Assembly: GCA_031276865.1 (NCBI GenBank) | Contig: JAISMF010000067.1 | Coordinates: 1 to 64,000, forward strand | Direction: 5' to 3' | Source: Deltaproteobacteria bacterium | Lineage (GTDB): Bacteria; Desulfobacterota; Desulfarculia; Adiutricales; Adiutricaceae | Length of the DNA: 64,000 nt | Shown: positions 8,973 to 17,084 of the stretch, piece after piece | How positions within the stretch are numbered: position 1 is the first letter of the stretch | Layout: every line of letters starts with the position of its first letter | The notes under the pieces: generated by a model | Told to the model about the DNA's origin: nothing | Seen by the model: the letters and a program-made list of their open reading frames with translations, nothing else | Databases searched by the model: none | Made by a program: the position numbers and the translations under genes

Positions 8973-9434
8973 ATGGCCGACAAAGATCCGGCGGAGGACG
9001 CCGGAACCAACGGTAATAGTCGGGGAGTTTCCAACAGTCCGAAGGCGGAAGACCCTCGCTCCCGTTCGTTGAACGCGGCCCCCCGCCGCCCGCGGAAGCG
9101 CTTCGGGTTCAAGATCGGAAGGCATCTGTTCGTAGAAGACGAGAAGCCCGCGGACGCGGATGAAATTTCGCTCCGCTCGGAAAAGGCGCCGTGTTACACT
9201 TTCACGCCGTTTCGCTTCAAGAAAGAGCCTTTTTTTCCGTACATATCCTCCGTCGCCGATAAAAAAATGTCGACCGATGAGTTTTTGCGATACTTTTGGG
9301 GCTATCCGTCCGCGTCGCTCCGCCCGCCGGCCGAGTGGTCCGAGAACCGGCTCGCGCTTCCCGAACCCGCTTCAAAGCCAGCGGTTTACATTTTCCGGAG
9401 GCCCGGGTGGCGTCCTTCCGGCTCCGGTCGATAA
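8973..9434 (+). CDS. Hypothetical protein
   Basis: Encodes 153 residues and resembles no family I recognise. The ATG has GGAGG 6 bases upstream. The N-terminal half is charged and low-complexity (MADKDPAEDAGTNGNSRG), with a basic patch (RRPRKRFGFKIGRH). The middle contains an aromatic stretch (YTFTPFRFKKEPFFPYISS). There is no signal peptide or membrane span. Codon composition is like the GC-rich core. The good ribosome binding site and the upstream palindrome support a real gene; lack of any domain keeps confidence moderate. Confidence 0.5.
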   Translation: MADKDPAEDAGTNGNSRGVSNSPKAEDPRSRSLNAAPRRPRKRFGFKIGRHLFVEDEKPADADEISLRSEKAPCYTFTPFRFKKEPFFPYISSVADKKMSTDEFLRYFWGYPSASLRPPAEWSENRLALPEPASKPAVYIFRRPGWRPSGSGR

Positions 9435-9992
9435 GCGCCCTAAAACGGACCCTGAATCCGGAGAAGTTCGATGGAAGCGGCAGGCCTTCGCTCCGCCCGC
9501 GCCGCTTCAGTCTCCTAAGCTGGCTGTCGCGCGGGGCCGGGGTCTTGGGATACGGCCGCTTCCGGGCGCTCAGGGGACTTGGCGGGTGATTTCGGTTTCG
9601 AGGATGCGCCGTAGCTTCCGCAATGTCGATAAATTTATTTTTTCCTTAAATCTTTCCGTCATCATGTCGTCATTTGACCCGTTTCGCCCTAGCGCTCCTC
9701 CCTCCGCCGGCTTATAGTAAAGCCGAGATATGTTGTTTTTATTACCCGGTGGATGAAAGTTGGATTAACGCCGGTCGGTGTTCTTACGCTTGACGCGGGT
9801 GCGAAAAGTCTGTCCTTGAAAAACTGATGGAAACGTTATAAAATATATGCGACATATTCCATAAACATACCGTACATAAAGTAGCTGTTTTCACATATCT
9901 GAAAATATCAGGGGTTTTCGCTCTCGCGTCAATATTAACTTTTATGTTTTCAACCGTTTTATTCTTGTTATTTCAAGTTTGAGGCGCGGGTA
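9435..9992. other. Boundary between GC-rich core and AT-rich island
   Basis: GC-rich sequence with no credible gene up to about 9715, then an abrupt change to AT-rich DNA. A promoter-like pair lies at 9816-9842. No repeats shared with the other islands were recognised apart from the short string GCGAAAAGTCTGT (about 9801), which also occurs near 61995. Confidence 0.5.
9816..9842 (+). promoter_or_regulatory. Possible promoter of the PtuA-like pseudogene
   Basis: TTGAAA (9816-9821) and TATAAA (9837-9842) with a 15-base spacer, about 150 bases upstream of the ATPase start. The spacer is short for a strong promoter and the surroundings are AT-rich, so the match may be by chance. Confidence 0.3.
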
Positions 9993-11309
9993 ATGAAATT
10001 AAAATCAATGCTCTTGGAAAATTACCGCTGTTTTCAAAGCGTTGAAATTGATTTTGACGAACGTCTAACTATTTTTGTCGGCAATAACGCGTCTGGCAAA
10101 TCTGCTGTTATGGACGCTCTTTCGACATATTTAGAAACAATTAACATGATTGTTAATTTTGATTTAAATTTTAAATTTAATTTACAGTTATTTTCAGAAT
10201 CTGACATATCTTACTATTATGGTAAAGAGTTTATGAATTATGAATTAATAATTGATAATTATCTTTAGAAAATAAAGGTTGAGCCTAACCGGAAAAGCTC
10301 TCTAGTGTCCAATGTTGCTGGTACAATGTTTGCTCCGGAAAAAGATCTTGTGATTTTTGATCCGCTATTTCATATTTTTCAAGATAAGGTTAAACCAAAA
10401 TTAAAAACTTTAATAATGAATTATTCTTTTGTTGATATCAACACTCTTCCTTATAGATTCGAGATTGACTACAATATAAATACTGATAAGATAAATCCAT
10501 ATTTTTATCCTACCTCGTTTCAATCTATTTTTAGACAGACTACGTCATGGCTTACAAAAGCTGTTGTCACTGAAGCTATGATCGTTAAGACCAAACAGGA
10601 CTTAAGCTACATCCTTCCGGAACTTGAAGTTTTCCGGTCGGCGATGACTAAATTTCAATTATTAGAGAAATACGATGAGCCAAGTTTTGACGCTTTTCAA
10701 AATGAAATAACTTTTCGTGAAAAAGAAAAAAATGTAGTATTTTATTTTTCACAATTAAGTACATGATTTCAAAAACTACTTATGATAGTTTTAGACTTAT
10801 CAAGACGAATGGCGCAAATTGAATCCAACAAAGGAATAGAAAATTTTACACCGGAATCAGCGTTAAACGTTCCGGCTATAGTAATAATTGACGAGATAGA
10901 TTTGCATATTCATCCTTCATGGCGGCAGCATGTTCTTCCCTTTCTCCTTTCCACTTTTCCGGAAACTCAATTTGTCGTCACCACGAATATCCCACAGGTG
11001 ATAACTTCTGTTAAACCTGAAAATATTCGCATTTTAGACGGCAACAGCTGTGAAAAAGCCGAACATCCAACTTTTGGAGCCCAAAGCTCAGATGTCCTTC
11101 AATCCATTTTCGGGGTTTCTCCAATACCTGTTAATAAAGTAACACAGATGATTGACGAATATTTAGAACTCGTAAATGACGAACAGGGCGAGGGAGAGGA
11201 AGCTTTAAAACTGCGTAGAGAAATTGAAAAATATTTACCAGGTGATGTAATTCTGACACGCTCCGATATGTTAATGAAAAGGCAACGGATACTGAAAGGC
11301 ATCAGATAA
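9993..11309 (+). pseudogene. PtuA-like ABC/SMC-type ATPase (Septu or retron effector), two nonsense codons
   Basis: One reading frame of 439 codons is interrupted only by TAG at 10266-10268 and TGA at 10764-10766; no frameshift is needed. N-terminal FVGNNASGKS is the Walker A. The signature equivalent reads QLST-stop-FQKLL, where TGA replaces the expected Gly codon. VIIDEIDLHIHP is the Walker B and D-loop. The C-terminal tail (SDMLMKRQRIL) is typical of the COG3950/AAA_21 ATPases that pair with TIGR02646 HNH nucleases, as in PtuAB of Septu and of some retrons. The switch histidine is replaced: TTNIPQV instead of TTHSPQV. Its stop overlaps the next gene's start (TAATG). No reverse transcriptase is seen nearby. 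Confidence 0.7.
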
Positions 11310-12018
11310 TGCGTATATTGCGCTTGCCAGATAAGCCGTCATGTTTCGATGAAGAGGTTGAGAGAATAAGGATTACTATCCTGAAGATTATACGAACAAA
11401 TGGAATAGTTTCGTTCTACAAGAGCGTATAAAAATATTGTTGATATTTTACGAAATAGTCAAAATAATTTATGAGCGTATTTTGAAAGAAAAATTTTAGA
11501 AAACGAAGAGTATCAAATTGAGCGTTTCATACCGAAAAGTACGTCCAATCAGAGTTCAGATCATACTTTTATATATACAAATTTATTGTTTTGTTGTAAC
11601 GGAAAAGAAAGGTATTGTAACTTGCGGTCAAAGCAAGGGAAATATTGATCCAAACAGCGCGACTGGTATCTGTTTAAACCCGTATACCATGCCGGATGCT
11701 CTTCTTTTTAAAGGTAAAGTTAGCGCATGGGGTTTAGAGTTGATTCCGGATGAAGGAGCCTGTTCCGCCAACAATATAAGTGTAAATTTGGTAAAAACCA
11801 CGATAGATGCGTTAAACCTGAATTCTCAGCGTCTTTGCATGAAGAGGGTTGAGGTATGGGATGAATACCATATGCTAATAGAAATTTTCAATATGTCAAC
11901 TGTATCCGAACAAAAAATATTAGTCGATAGGTTTCAACTGGATTATAAAGCGGTTACAGAATTTATAACAACCGTAAGATGGTCCCTTCACGACTTTTTA
12001 TTTAAACGAGGCGGTTAA
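11309..12018 (+). pseudogene. PtuB-like HNH endonuclease (TIGR02646 family), frameshifted
   Basis: It begins with an ATG overlapping the ATPase stop codon (MRILRLPDKPSCFDEE) and then breaks across at least three frames. Recognisable pieces: YQIERFIPKS near 11510 (family IEHFxPK), YTNLLFCCNGKERYC near 11575, and LVKTTIDALNLNSQRLCMKR around 11790-11850, all in the order expected for the retron/Septu HNH family. The central CxxC-type region could not be found. Together with the preceding ATPase this is a decayed two-gene anti-phage module. The last 166 codons (11518-12018) are open, but only the part after about 11690 is in the family's frame. Confidence 0.6.
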
Positions 12019-12104
12019 ATACGAGTTATTTTATTCAACCTTAATTTAAAAAAATATCGGTTTTTTTTTGATTCCATCCACACTGTTCGCTTTTTTGTAA
12101 AGAA

Positions 12105-12159
12105 AACGCCGGGAAACGTCCCCGCTGGTTTTTTCCCAGCGGAGACGCCTCCCGGCGTT
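12105..12159 (-). terminator. Terminator of the hdrC-hdrB operon
   Basis: A long two-tier stem (AACGCCGGGA with TCCCGGCGTT; inner CCGCTGG with CCAGCGG) begins 24 bases after the hdrB stop. On the minus strand it is followed by TTTTCTTT, the arrangement of an intrinsic terminator. Confidence 0.75.
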
Positions 12160-12182
12160 ATTAAGAAAGGGTTTGTCCCTGG

Positions 12183-13061
12183 CTAATCCCAGAGGCCGGC
12201 CTTTTCCAAGACGGGTTTGGGATCGATGAGGTGGAACTTCCACCAGTCATTGTGGGCGGATGGTTTTTCCCCCAGGTAGATGGCCATAAGCTGGTTCAGG
12301 TGGAAAATCGGCAGCTTGTTTAGCAGCTTGGCGGAGACGGAGCGCATCTCCAGGTTCATCTGGCACATGGCGCAGGTGGTGACGATGGCCTCGGCCCCCG
12401 AGTCCACCGCTCCGGCGACTATCTGGGTTACGAGATCCTCGGCTATGTCGGCGTAGACGGCCGAGATGAAGGCGCTGCAGCACTTGTTGGGCCAAGGCCA
12501 GACGACGCTTTCGGCGCCGATCTCCTTTACCACCTTCTCCACCGAGTCGCGGGGGTACTCAGGTCGGATGTTTTTGGGGTACATCGCGCCGCAACCGTAG
12601 TAGACCGCCACCTTGAGCCCTTTGAGGGGGGTGGCGTTTTCGAAGGTTTCCCCCCTGGCCTTGGTCTCCGTGAGGACCGTGTCGTAGACGTCGTAGATGT
12701 TGATTATGGGGTTTTCCAGGTGCAGGCGTCCGAACTTGTCCTCGTAGGTCTTCCTGAGGGCGGGATCCTCCTTTAACTGGTACTGGGCCATGGCCCAGTT
12801 CCGGTAGCAGTTGGGGCAGGGGATGACGACGGGGAGGTCCTTGGGGATCCTGGAGAAGTTCCTGGCGCCCATGCCGGCGGGGATGTCGTGATTCAGGGCG
12901 TGCCCGGAAGAGGAGCCGCAACAGTTCCAGTCGTCGATCTCGGTGAGTTTGACCTTGAGCTTTTTCAAGGCGATGTTCATGGGCCGGTTGGACTCGTCCG
13001 CTCCGGTCTTCATGGTGCAGCCGGGAAAATAAGAAGCTTCGAAATTGTACGTCTCGGTCAT
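12183..13061 (-). CDS. hdrB: Heterodisulfide reductase subunit B-like (CCG-domain) protein
   Basis: Encodes 292 residues with two cysteine-rich CCG domains. The first has YFPGCTMK, WNCCGSSSG and CPNCYRN; the second has YYGCGAM, NKCCSAF and CAMCQMNLE. In methanogen HdrB these cysteines hold non-cubane 4Fe-4S clusters that reduce the CoM-S-S-CoB disulfide. Bacterial homologues serve in electron-bifurcating or membrane-linked redox complexes whose substrate differs and is not evident here. The ATG has GGAGGA 5 bases upstream. It lies 10 bases after the HdrC-like gene, so the two are co-transcribed. No HdrA, flavoprotein or membrane cytochrome subunit adjoins, so the partner must be encoded elsewhere. 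Confidence 0.9.
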   Translation of the reverse strand: MTETYNFEASYFPGCTMKTGADESNRPMNIALKKLKVKLTEIDDWNCCGSSSGHALNHDIPAGMGARNFSRIPKDLPVVIPCPNCYRNWAMAQYQLKEDPALRKTYEDKFGRLHLENPIINIYDVYDTVLTETKARGETFENATPLKGLKVAVYYGCGAMYPKNIRPEYPRDSVEKVVKEIGAESVVWPWPNKCCSAFISAVYADIAEDLVTQIVAGAVDSGAEAIVTTCAMCQMNLEMRSVSAKLLNKLPIFHLNQLMAIYLGEKPSAHNDWWKFHLIDPKPVLEKAGLWD

Positions 13062-13071
13062 GCCGCTCCTC

Positions 13072-13680
13072 CTACCAGTCCAGCCAGGAGCCGGTCACGA
13101 TTTTTCTGACCTGCCCCAGACCGCCGCTCATGAGCCGCGAGGGCATGAGGTGAAGTTTACCCATCAGGATCATCTTGGTGCCCAGGATGGCGTCCTGGAA
13201 CCAGGCCTTGGGGCCGGAGCCGAGGGTGAGAAGCTTATGATGGCCCATCAGCTCGACTTTGCTGCTGCGGCCGTGGCGGCGCACCGAGGAAAGGAAGGCC
13301 CGGTGGAACTCCAGGAGGGGCCGATCCCCCACCGGGAGCCGGAGGTCGACGCACTCCTGCCTGAGATAGTCCATGACCCCGGCGATGTTGATGGCCATGG
13401 GGCAGACGGCGGCGCAGGTGTGGCAGCCCACGCAACGCCAGATGGTTGAGGAGGTGAGGGCCTCCTGTTTGAGTCCGAGAACCGCGAGTCGCATGATGCC
13501 GTGGGGGCCGTAATCCATGTAGGCGTACATGGGGCAGCCTCCGGAACAGCTCATGCAGGTGAGGCAGGTGTTGAGATCGGTGCCGGCTATTTCCCCGATT
13601 TTACGGGCGAACTTGAGGTCGGCCTGATTCATGTTGACGGGTTCCCGGGAGGAAAGTTTTTTCGCTTCCGGATAAAACAT
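13072..13680 (-). CDS. hdrC: Heterodisulfide reductase subunit C-like ferredoxin protein
   Basis: Encodes 202 residues with two 4Fe-4S binding motifs, CLTCMSCSGGCP (about residue 39) and CVGCHTCAAVCP (about 83). It is predicted to pass electrons between a flavin or membrane partner and HdrB. The C-terminal half is basic and helical, without membrane spans. First gene of a two-gene operon. The ATG at 13680 has GGGAG 7 bases upstream; an internal ATG at residue 17 (MNQADLKFARK) is a weaker choice. GC content and codon use match the core genome. Confidence 0.9.
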   Translation of the reverse strand: MFYPEAKKLSSREPVNMNQADLKFARKIGEIAGTDLNTCLTCMSCSGGCPMYAYMDYGPHGIMRLAVLGLKQEALTSSTIWRCVGCHTCAAVCPMAINIAGVMDYLRQECVDLRLPVGDRPLLEFHRAFLSSVRRHGRSSKVELMGHHKLLTLGSGPKAWFQDAILGTKMILMGKLHLMPSRLMSGGLGQVRKIVTGSWLDW

Positions 13681-14172
13681 ATATTTGCTCCCTTAAGGGG
13701 TTGGGGGTTGGGGAGCCGCCAATCGGTCGGGATTCGCGGGTGAGGATCTCGAAAACGCCTCAAAACGGCCAGGCGGCCGGATTACTCATGACGCCGGATG
13801 ACCCTTCGGCGTTCCTTTGATTTTCAGCGCTGTCTCGGGACCGGAGGTAAGACGGCTCCAAAATGTCATCCAACTGTAGCAGAGGGCCCGAAGAAAAACA
13901 AGCTATTTTATTGACAAATTCCGCCTCCACGGCCGGCTGGCGGGCTTTTGGGGGTGGGGGGGGAAAGGAGATAGGGAAGTGGGGGAAGGGTGAATGGGAG
14001 GAAGGCGGGGAAGGGTGAAGGGGAGGAATTGAGAGAATAAGAGAGCGGGAGAGCGGGGAAAATATCCAAGCGGAGTGAAAAAAGCGCCCCGGACGCTTCG
14101 TGGCGGGGGCGGATTACGCGCGGTCCTCGGCCGGAAGGGGGAAAACGCGACGCGTGAACAAAGGGCGGGCGG
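13681..14172. other. Intergenic region with long polypurine tract
   Basis: Contains the promoter region of hdrC (no clear -35/-10 pair). From about 13950 to 14064 the plus strand is almost pure purine (GGAAAGGAGATAGGGAAG-type). The tract lies within about 110 bases after the minus-strand xthA stop, so the xthA transcript would end in a C/U-rich stretch. No gene is seen. Confidence 0.55.
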
Positions 14173-14943
14173 TTAGACGTCCAGTTCCAGCCCGACGGGG
14201 CAGTGGTCGGAGCCGAGGACGCCGGAGTCTATGAAGCTCCTCTTGATTTTCCCCTCGAGCTCGTCCGAGACGAAAAAGTAGTCGATCCGCCACCCCACGT
14301 TGTTTCTCCGCGCCCCGGCCCGATAGGACCACCAGGTGTAGTCGCCTTCGGTGTCGCCACGCGTCCGGCGGAAGGCGTCCACGTAGCCGTGTTTCACGAA
14401 TTTGTCCATCCATTTCCGCTCGATGGGGAGAAATCCCGACGTGCCCTCGTTTTCCTTGGGGCGGGCCAGGTCTATGGGGCGATGGGCGGTGTTGAAGTCC
14501 CCGCAGACGACGACGGGCTTCTTTTTCCTCAATTTCTCGGCGTGCCGGAGAAAGGCGTCGTAGTAGCCCAGTTTGTAGGAGAGGCGCTCCTCGTCCTTCT
14601 GACCGTTGGGGAAGTAGACGTTTAAAAAATAAAAAGCCTGGTGCTCCAGCTGCACCAGCCGGCCCTCCTTGTCCCATTTCGGGTCCGGCAGCTCGTAGGA
14701 GACGTCCTGGGGTTTCTTCCGAGAGTAGGTGACCACTCCCGAGTAGCCTTTCCGGACCTTGGAGCTGGCCCAGTAGCTCAAGTAGTTCTCCGGGTTTAAA
14801 AGTTCGGGGGAGAGCTGCCCGGGATCGGCCTTGGTTTCCTGAAGGGCGATGAAATCGGCCCCGGTTTTGGAAAACCAGGGAAAAAAATCCGGCTTTCCCG
14901 CGGCGGCTCTCAGTCCGTTCACGTTCCAGGAGTAAAATAGCAT
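14173..14943 (-). CDS. xthA: Exodeoxyribonuclease III (AP endonuclease)
   Basis: A 256-residue Exo III/Nape-type enzyme of the endonuclease-exonuclease-phosphatase fold. It incises DNA at abasic sites in base excision repair and trims 3' ends. The family signatures appear in order: WNVNGLRAA, ALQETKADPG with the metal-binding Glu, NVYFPNGQ, VVCGDFNTAH, WRIDYFF and LGSDHCPVGLEL with the catalytic Asp-His. Length is typical. No close gene partner; it appears monocistronic and is followed by the polypurine tract rather than a hairpin terminator. Confidence 0.95.
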   Translation of the reverse strand: MLFYSWNVNGLRAAAGKPDFFPWFSKTGADFIALQETKADPGQLSPELLNPENYLSYWASSKVRKGYSGVVTYSRKKPQDVSYELPDPKWDKEGRLVQLEHQAFYFLNVYFPNGQKDEERLSYKLGYYDAFLRHAEKLRKKKPVVVCGDFNTAHRPIDLARPKENEGTSGFLPIERKWMDKFVKHGYVDAFRRTRGDTEGDYTWWSYRAGARRNNVGWRIDYFFVSDELEGKIKRSFIDSGVLGSDHCPVGLELDV

Positions 14944-15351
14944 AGGGGGGCTCCACGGTTTCCGGCTTTAAGATGAAAGCCGGAAAAGGCGGGACTCCGG
15001 CTTTTAGCGTGCGCCGCCGTCCATGTTAGCAGAACGGGCGACCTTTGGGAAACAGGTTTAGGGGCTCCTTTGGTGACGCGCCCGTTTACGGGGCGATCAG
15101 TCCGGGTGGAACCCGCGGAGCTTCCCCTACGGCTGACGACGGGAGAGGTCGGGCTGTCGGCCACCGGCTGGACGCTTTTCACATCGCGCCATGTTTAGGA
15201 ATCGGTCGCGTGATATTCCACAAAGAGCGGAAACCGTGACCGACGCTTAAGTTATGAAATATATCATAACTGATCGTTTGAAATGAAAATTTTAATTATA
15301 ATTTTTCGCCTGTATTTTTTCGTGGTCGCAATTTTTACGGGAATTGACAAG
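14944..15351. other. Intergenic region, GC-rich to AT-rich transition
   Basis: GC-rich but non-coding to about 15240, then AT-rich. No toxin gene (PIN, RelE, HicA or similar) is found downstream of the antitoxin-like gene on the minus strand, in any frame I examined. Confidence 0.5.
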
Positions 15352-15594
15352 TTACCACTCATCACGCGTCTTTCTCTGGTTTTCAACCGAGTCCTCTAAA
15401 AAAACGTCTTCATTTTTTAAGCAGCCATAAAAAGCCGAAAGAGGCGTGTCGTCGTCTGATAAAGTTGGGACAGACGATATAGCGATGCGAAGTTTAGCGT
15501 CGCTTAGGGCCAACTCTTTAGGAAAAACCAATTCCATGTCTAAGCGAACACGACCATTAGCTGGTATGGTGATTATTTTTTCGCTAGTTGGCAT
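15352..15594 (-). CDS. Orphan antitoxin-like small protein
   Basis: Encodes 80 residues, acidic. The N-terminus is a short beta-rich stretch (TIPANGRVRLDMELVFP). The C-terminus ends in SAFYGCLKNEDVFLEDSVENQRKTRDEW-type sequence (read as SAFYGCLK near residue 53, then QRKTRDEW). Small proteins with this FxGCLK...QRxxRDEW ending are often encoded next to PIN-type toxins, and I read it as an antitoxin-like protein; this is recognition of a motif, not a firm family match. The ATG has GGAG 7 bases upstream. Eleven 22-bp tandem repeats start 27 bases upstream of the start codon. No toxin partner is visible. Confidence 0.6.
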   Translation of the reverse strand: MPTSEKIITIPANGRVRLDMELVFPKELALSDAKLRIAISSVPTLSDDDTPLSAFYGCLKNEDVFLEDSVENQRKTRDEW

Positions 15595-15621
15595 GCAAAC
15601 ACTCCTTCAATATCATATACA

Positions 15622-15875
15622 ATCAAGTTGTTTAACCTTTAATATCAAGTTGTTTAACCTTTAATATCAAGTTGTTTAACCTTTAATATCAAGTTGTTTA
15701 ATCTTTAATATCAAGTTATTTAACCTTTAATATCAAGTTGTTTAATCTTTAATATCAAGTTGTTTAATCTTTAATATCAAGTTGTTTAACCTTTAATATC
15801 AAGTTGTTTAACCTTTAATATCAAGTTGTTTAACCTTTAAAATCAATCTATTTAACCTCTAAAGTCAAGTTATTA
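15622..15875. repeat. Eleven-fold 22-bp tandem repeat upstream of the antitoxin-like gene
   Basis: Unit starts fall at 15622 and every 22 bases to 15842, with a decayed twelfth. The unit contains CAAGTTGTTTAACC followed by TTTAAT. Most units differ only by one C/T change (AACC versus AATC). 22 bp is two helical turns, so every unit presents the same face. There are no unique spacers, which excludes CRISPR. The array covers the whole presumed promoter region of the minus-strand gene and could be an operator array; an iteron-type replication site is an alternative. Confidence 0.85.
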
Positions 15876-16116
15876 CTCCGGCGATTAAATGTTGGAAACA
15901 GGCACGTATTTAGATATATTATGATTATTATTCAAATTATATTTAAATAAAATGTAATATATAAAAATTAATAGTAAAATTTGAAATATATGTTTTAATA
16001 CTATATAATATAATTATATAAATAAACATGATTTAGAACAATAGTTAAAAGTATATTGCAGAAAAAGTAATTTTTTCGGTAATATTTATTGAATAACACA
16101 ATCAATTTTATTCTAA

Positions 16117-16330
16117 TATTATTAATATAAATCACTAGCATCCTAAATACTGGCTCAACTCTTTAAAGAATTTGGTGAAAAGCGCATATAATCAAGCTTT
16201 CAGAGTTCCCGCACCCAAACTGCCCAGAAAGACCCTATCTGAGGGTTGGGCAGTAAGATAATCTGTTCCATACTACCTATCGAAATTTATGAAACTAACT
16301 ATTCATATATTGCGCTATAAATTTGTCCGT
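16117..16330 (-). repeat. Internally deleted copy of the 62-kb element
   Basis: Read on the minus strand, this matches both outer parts of the element at 62097-63446. It has the 5' flank (ATAGCGCAATATATGAATAG), then the CTGCCCA...TGGGCAG hairpin, then GGTGCGGGAACTCTGAAAGC. It then jumps to the 3' flank (GTATTTAGGATGCTAGTGAT). About 1.2 kb of internal sequence is absent. This gives two outer boundaries for the element. Confidence 0.7.
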
Positions 16331-16684
16331 TCGTGAAAACAACGGCGTTGCATTTCCGGCGCCGCGCCGGACGAGCCCCGGGACGTTCTCTTTGAGCCCG
16401 GGCGAAAAGGACGGTCGTTTCCGGAAGAGGGAAGACGGCGAAACGCAGAAGTTGATCGAAGAGGAGATTTAGGCTAAGGGTTGGTAGGATGAGACGGGAA
16501 AAGGCGGGAATAAAACGGAGCGATGTCGAGGAAGAGATTAGGGCGTCCGGACTTTAGCGTTGGAAACCTAAGGGGCCGTTTTTATGGAGCGCTGGGCCGG
16601 GGATCAGGGGTGTGCCGCCGGCGGGGCGGATATCCTTGAGCCTTAGCGACCGTTCACGCGGATCCGACGCGTTCACGTAAAATA

Positions 16685-16750
16685 GGCGGTCCGGGACACG
16701 GGGCGCTTATTTACCCTGAGCCCGGACCGCCTGAGGAAAGGTCGCTGAAG
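16685..16750. repeat. Hairpin repeat, copy 1
   Basis: Perfect inverted repeat GGCGGTCCGGG (16685-16695) and CCCGGACCGCC (16721-16731) around a loop containing GGCGCTTATTTACCCT. A diverged relative without the perfect stem follows at 17091-17149 (ACGGGCGCTTATTAAACCCT). No coding potential. Confidence 0.55.
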
Positions 16751-17011
16751 TATTTTAGAAGCCGTCCAAGTAAAGCCTTATGATGGGGGGCACCAATTAA
16801 AGGGAGGACTTGGAACTATTTAAAAAGGATTTTGGAAGTATTTAAGATGGTGGAGATTTGGGGTGATAAGCTTTCAAACCTTTCCTGAAAAGAGAAAAAC
16901 AGTTCCCGAAAAGAAAAATCGATTAAAAAAAGAAATCGATCCTGAAAAGAATAAAACGATGGGAAACGGTACCGGACGGAACGGTTGGCGCCCCGATCCG
17001 GTTTCGCGTCG

Positions 17012-17084
17012 GGTCCGGCCGAAAAGATCCGGACGCTTCCGGCCTTGCGGGCCGGAGGAGTCCGGATCTTTTACAAACCGGACC
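17012..17084. repeat. Long nested hairpin
   Basis: Three nested stems: GGTCCGG/CCGGACC outside, AAAAGATCCGGAC/GTCCGGATCTTTT in the middle, CCGGCC/GGCCGG inside. The middle stem is 13 bp and perfect. There is no adjacent gene for which it would be an obvious terminator; it could be a small RNA or a transposon-derived palindrome. Confidence 0.55.

Noticed and set aside
9435-9992. Retron reverse transcriptase or ncRNA upstream of the PtuA/PtuB-like pair
   Set aside because: No reverse transcriptase motif (such as YADD) or RT-sized frame is present; the pair is more likely Septu-like or has lost its retron.
9993-11309. Stop-codon recoding or readthrough in the ATPase
   Set aside because: Interruptions in island genes involve TAG, TGA and TAA, while core genes end normally with all three; decay is simpler.
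15622-15875. CRISPR array
   Set aside because: The 22-bp units are contiguous, with no unique spacers and no cas genes nearby.
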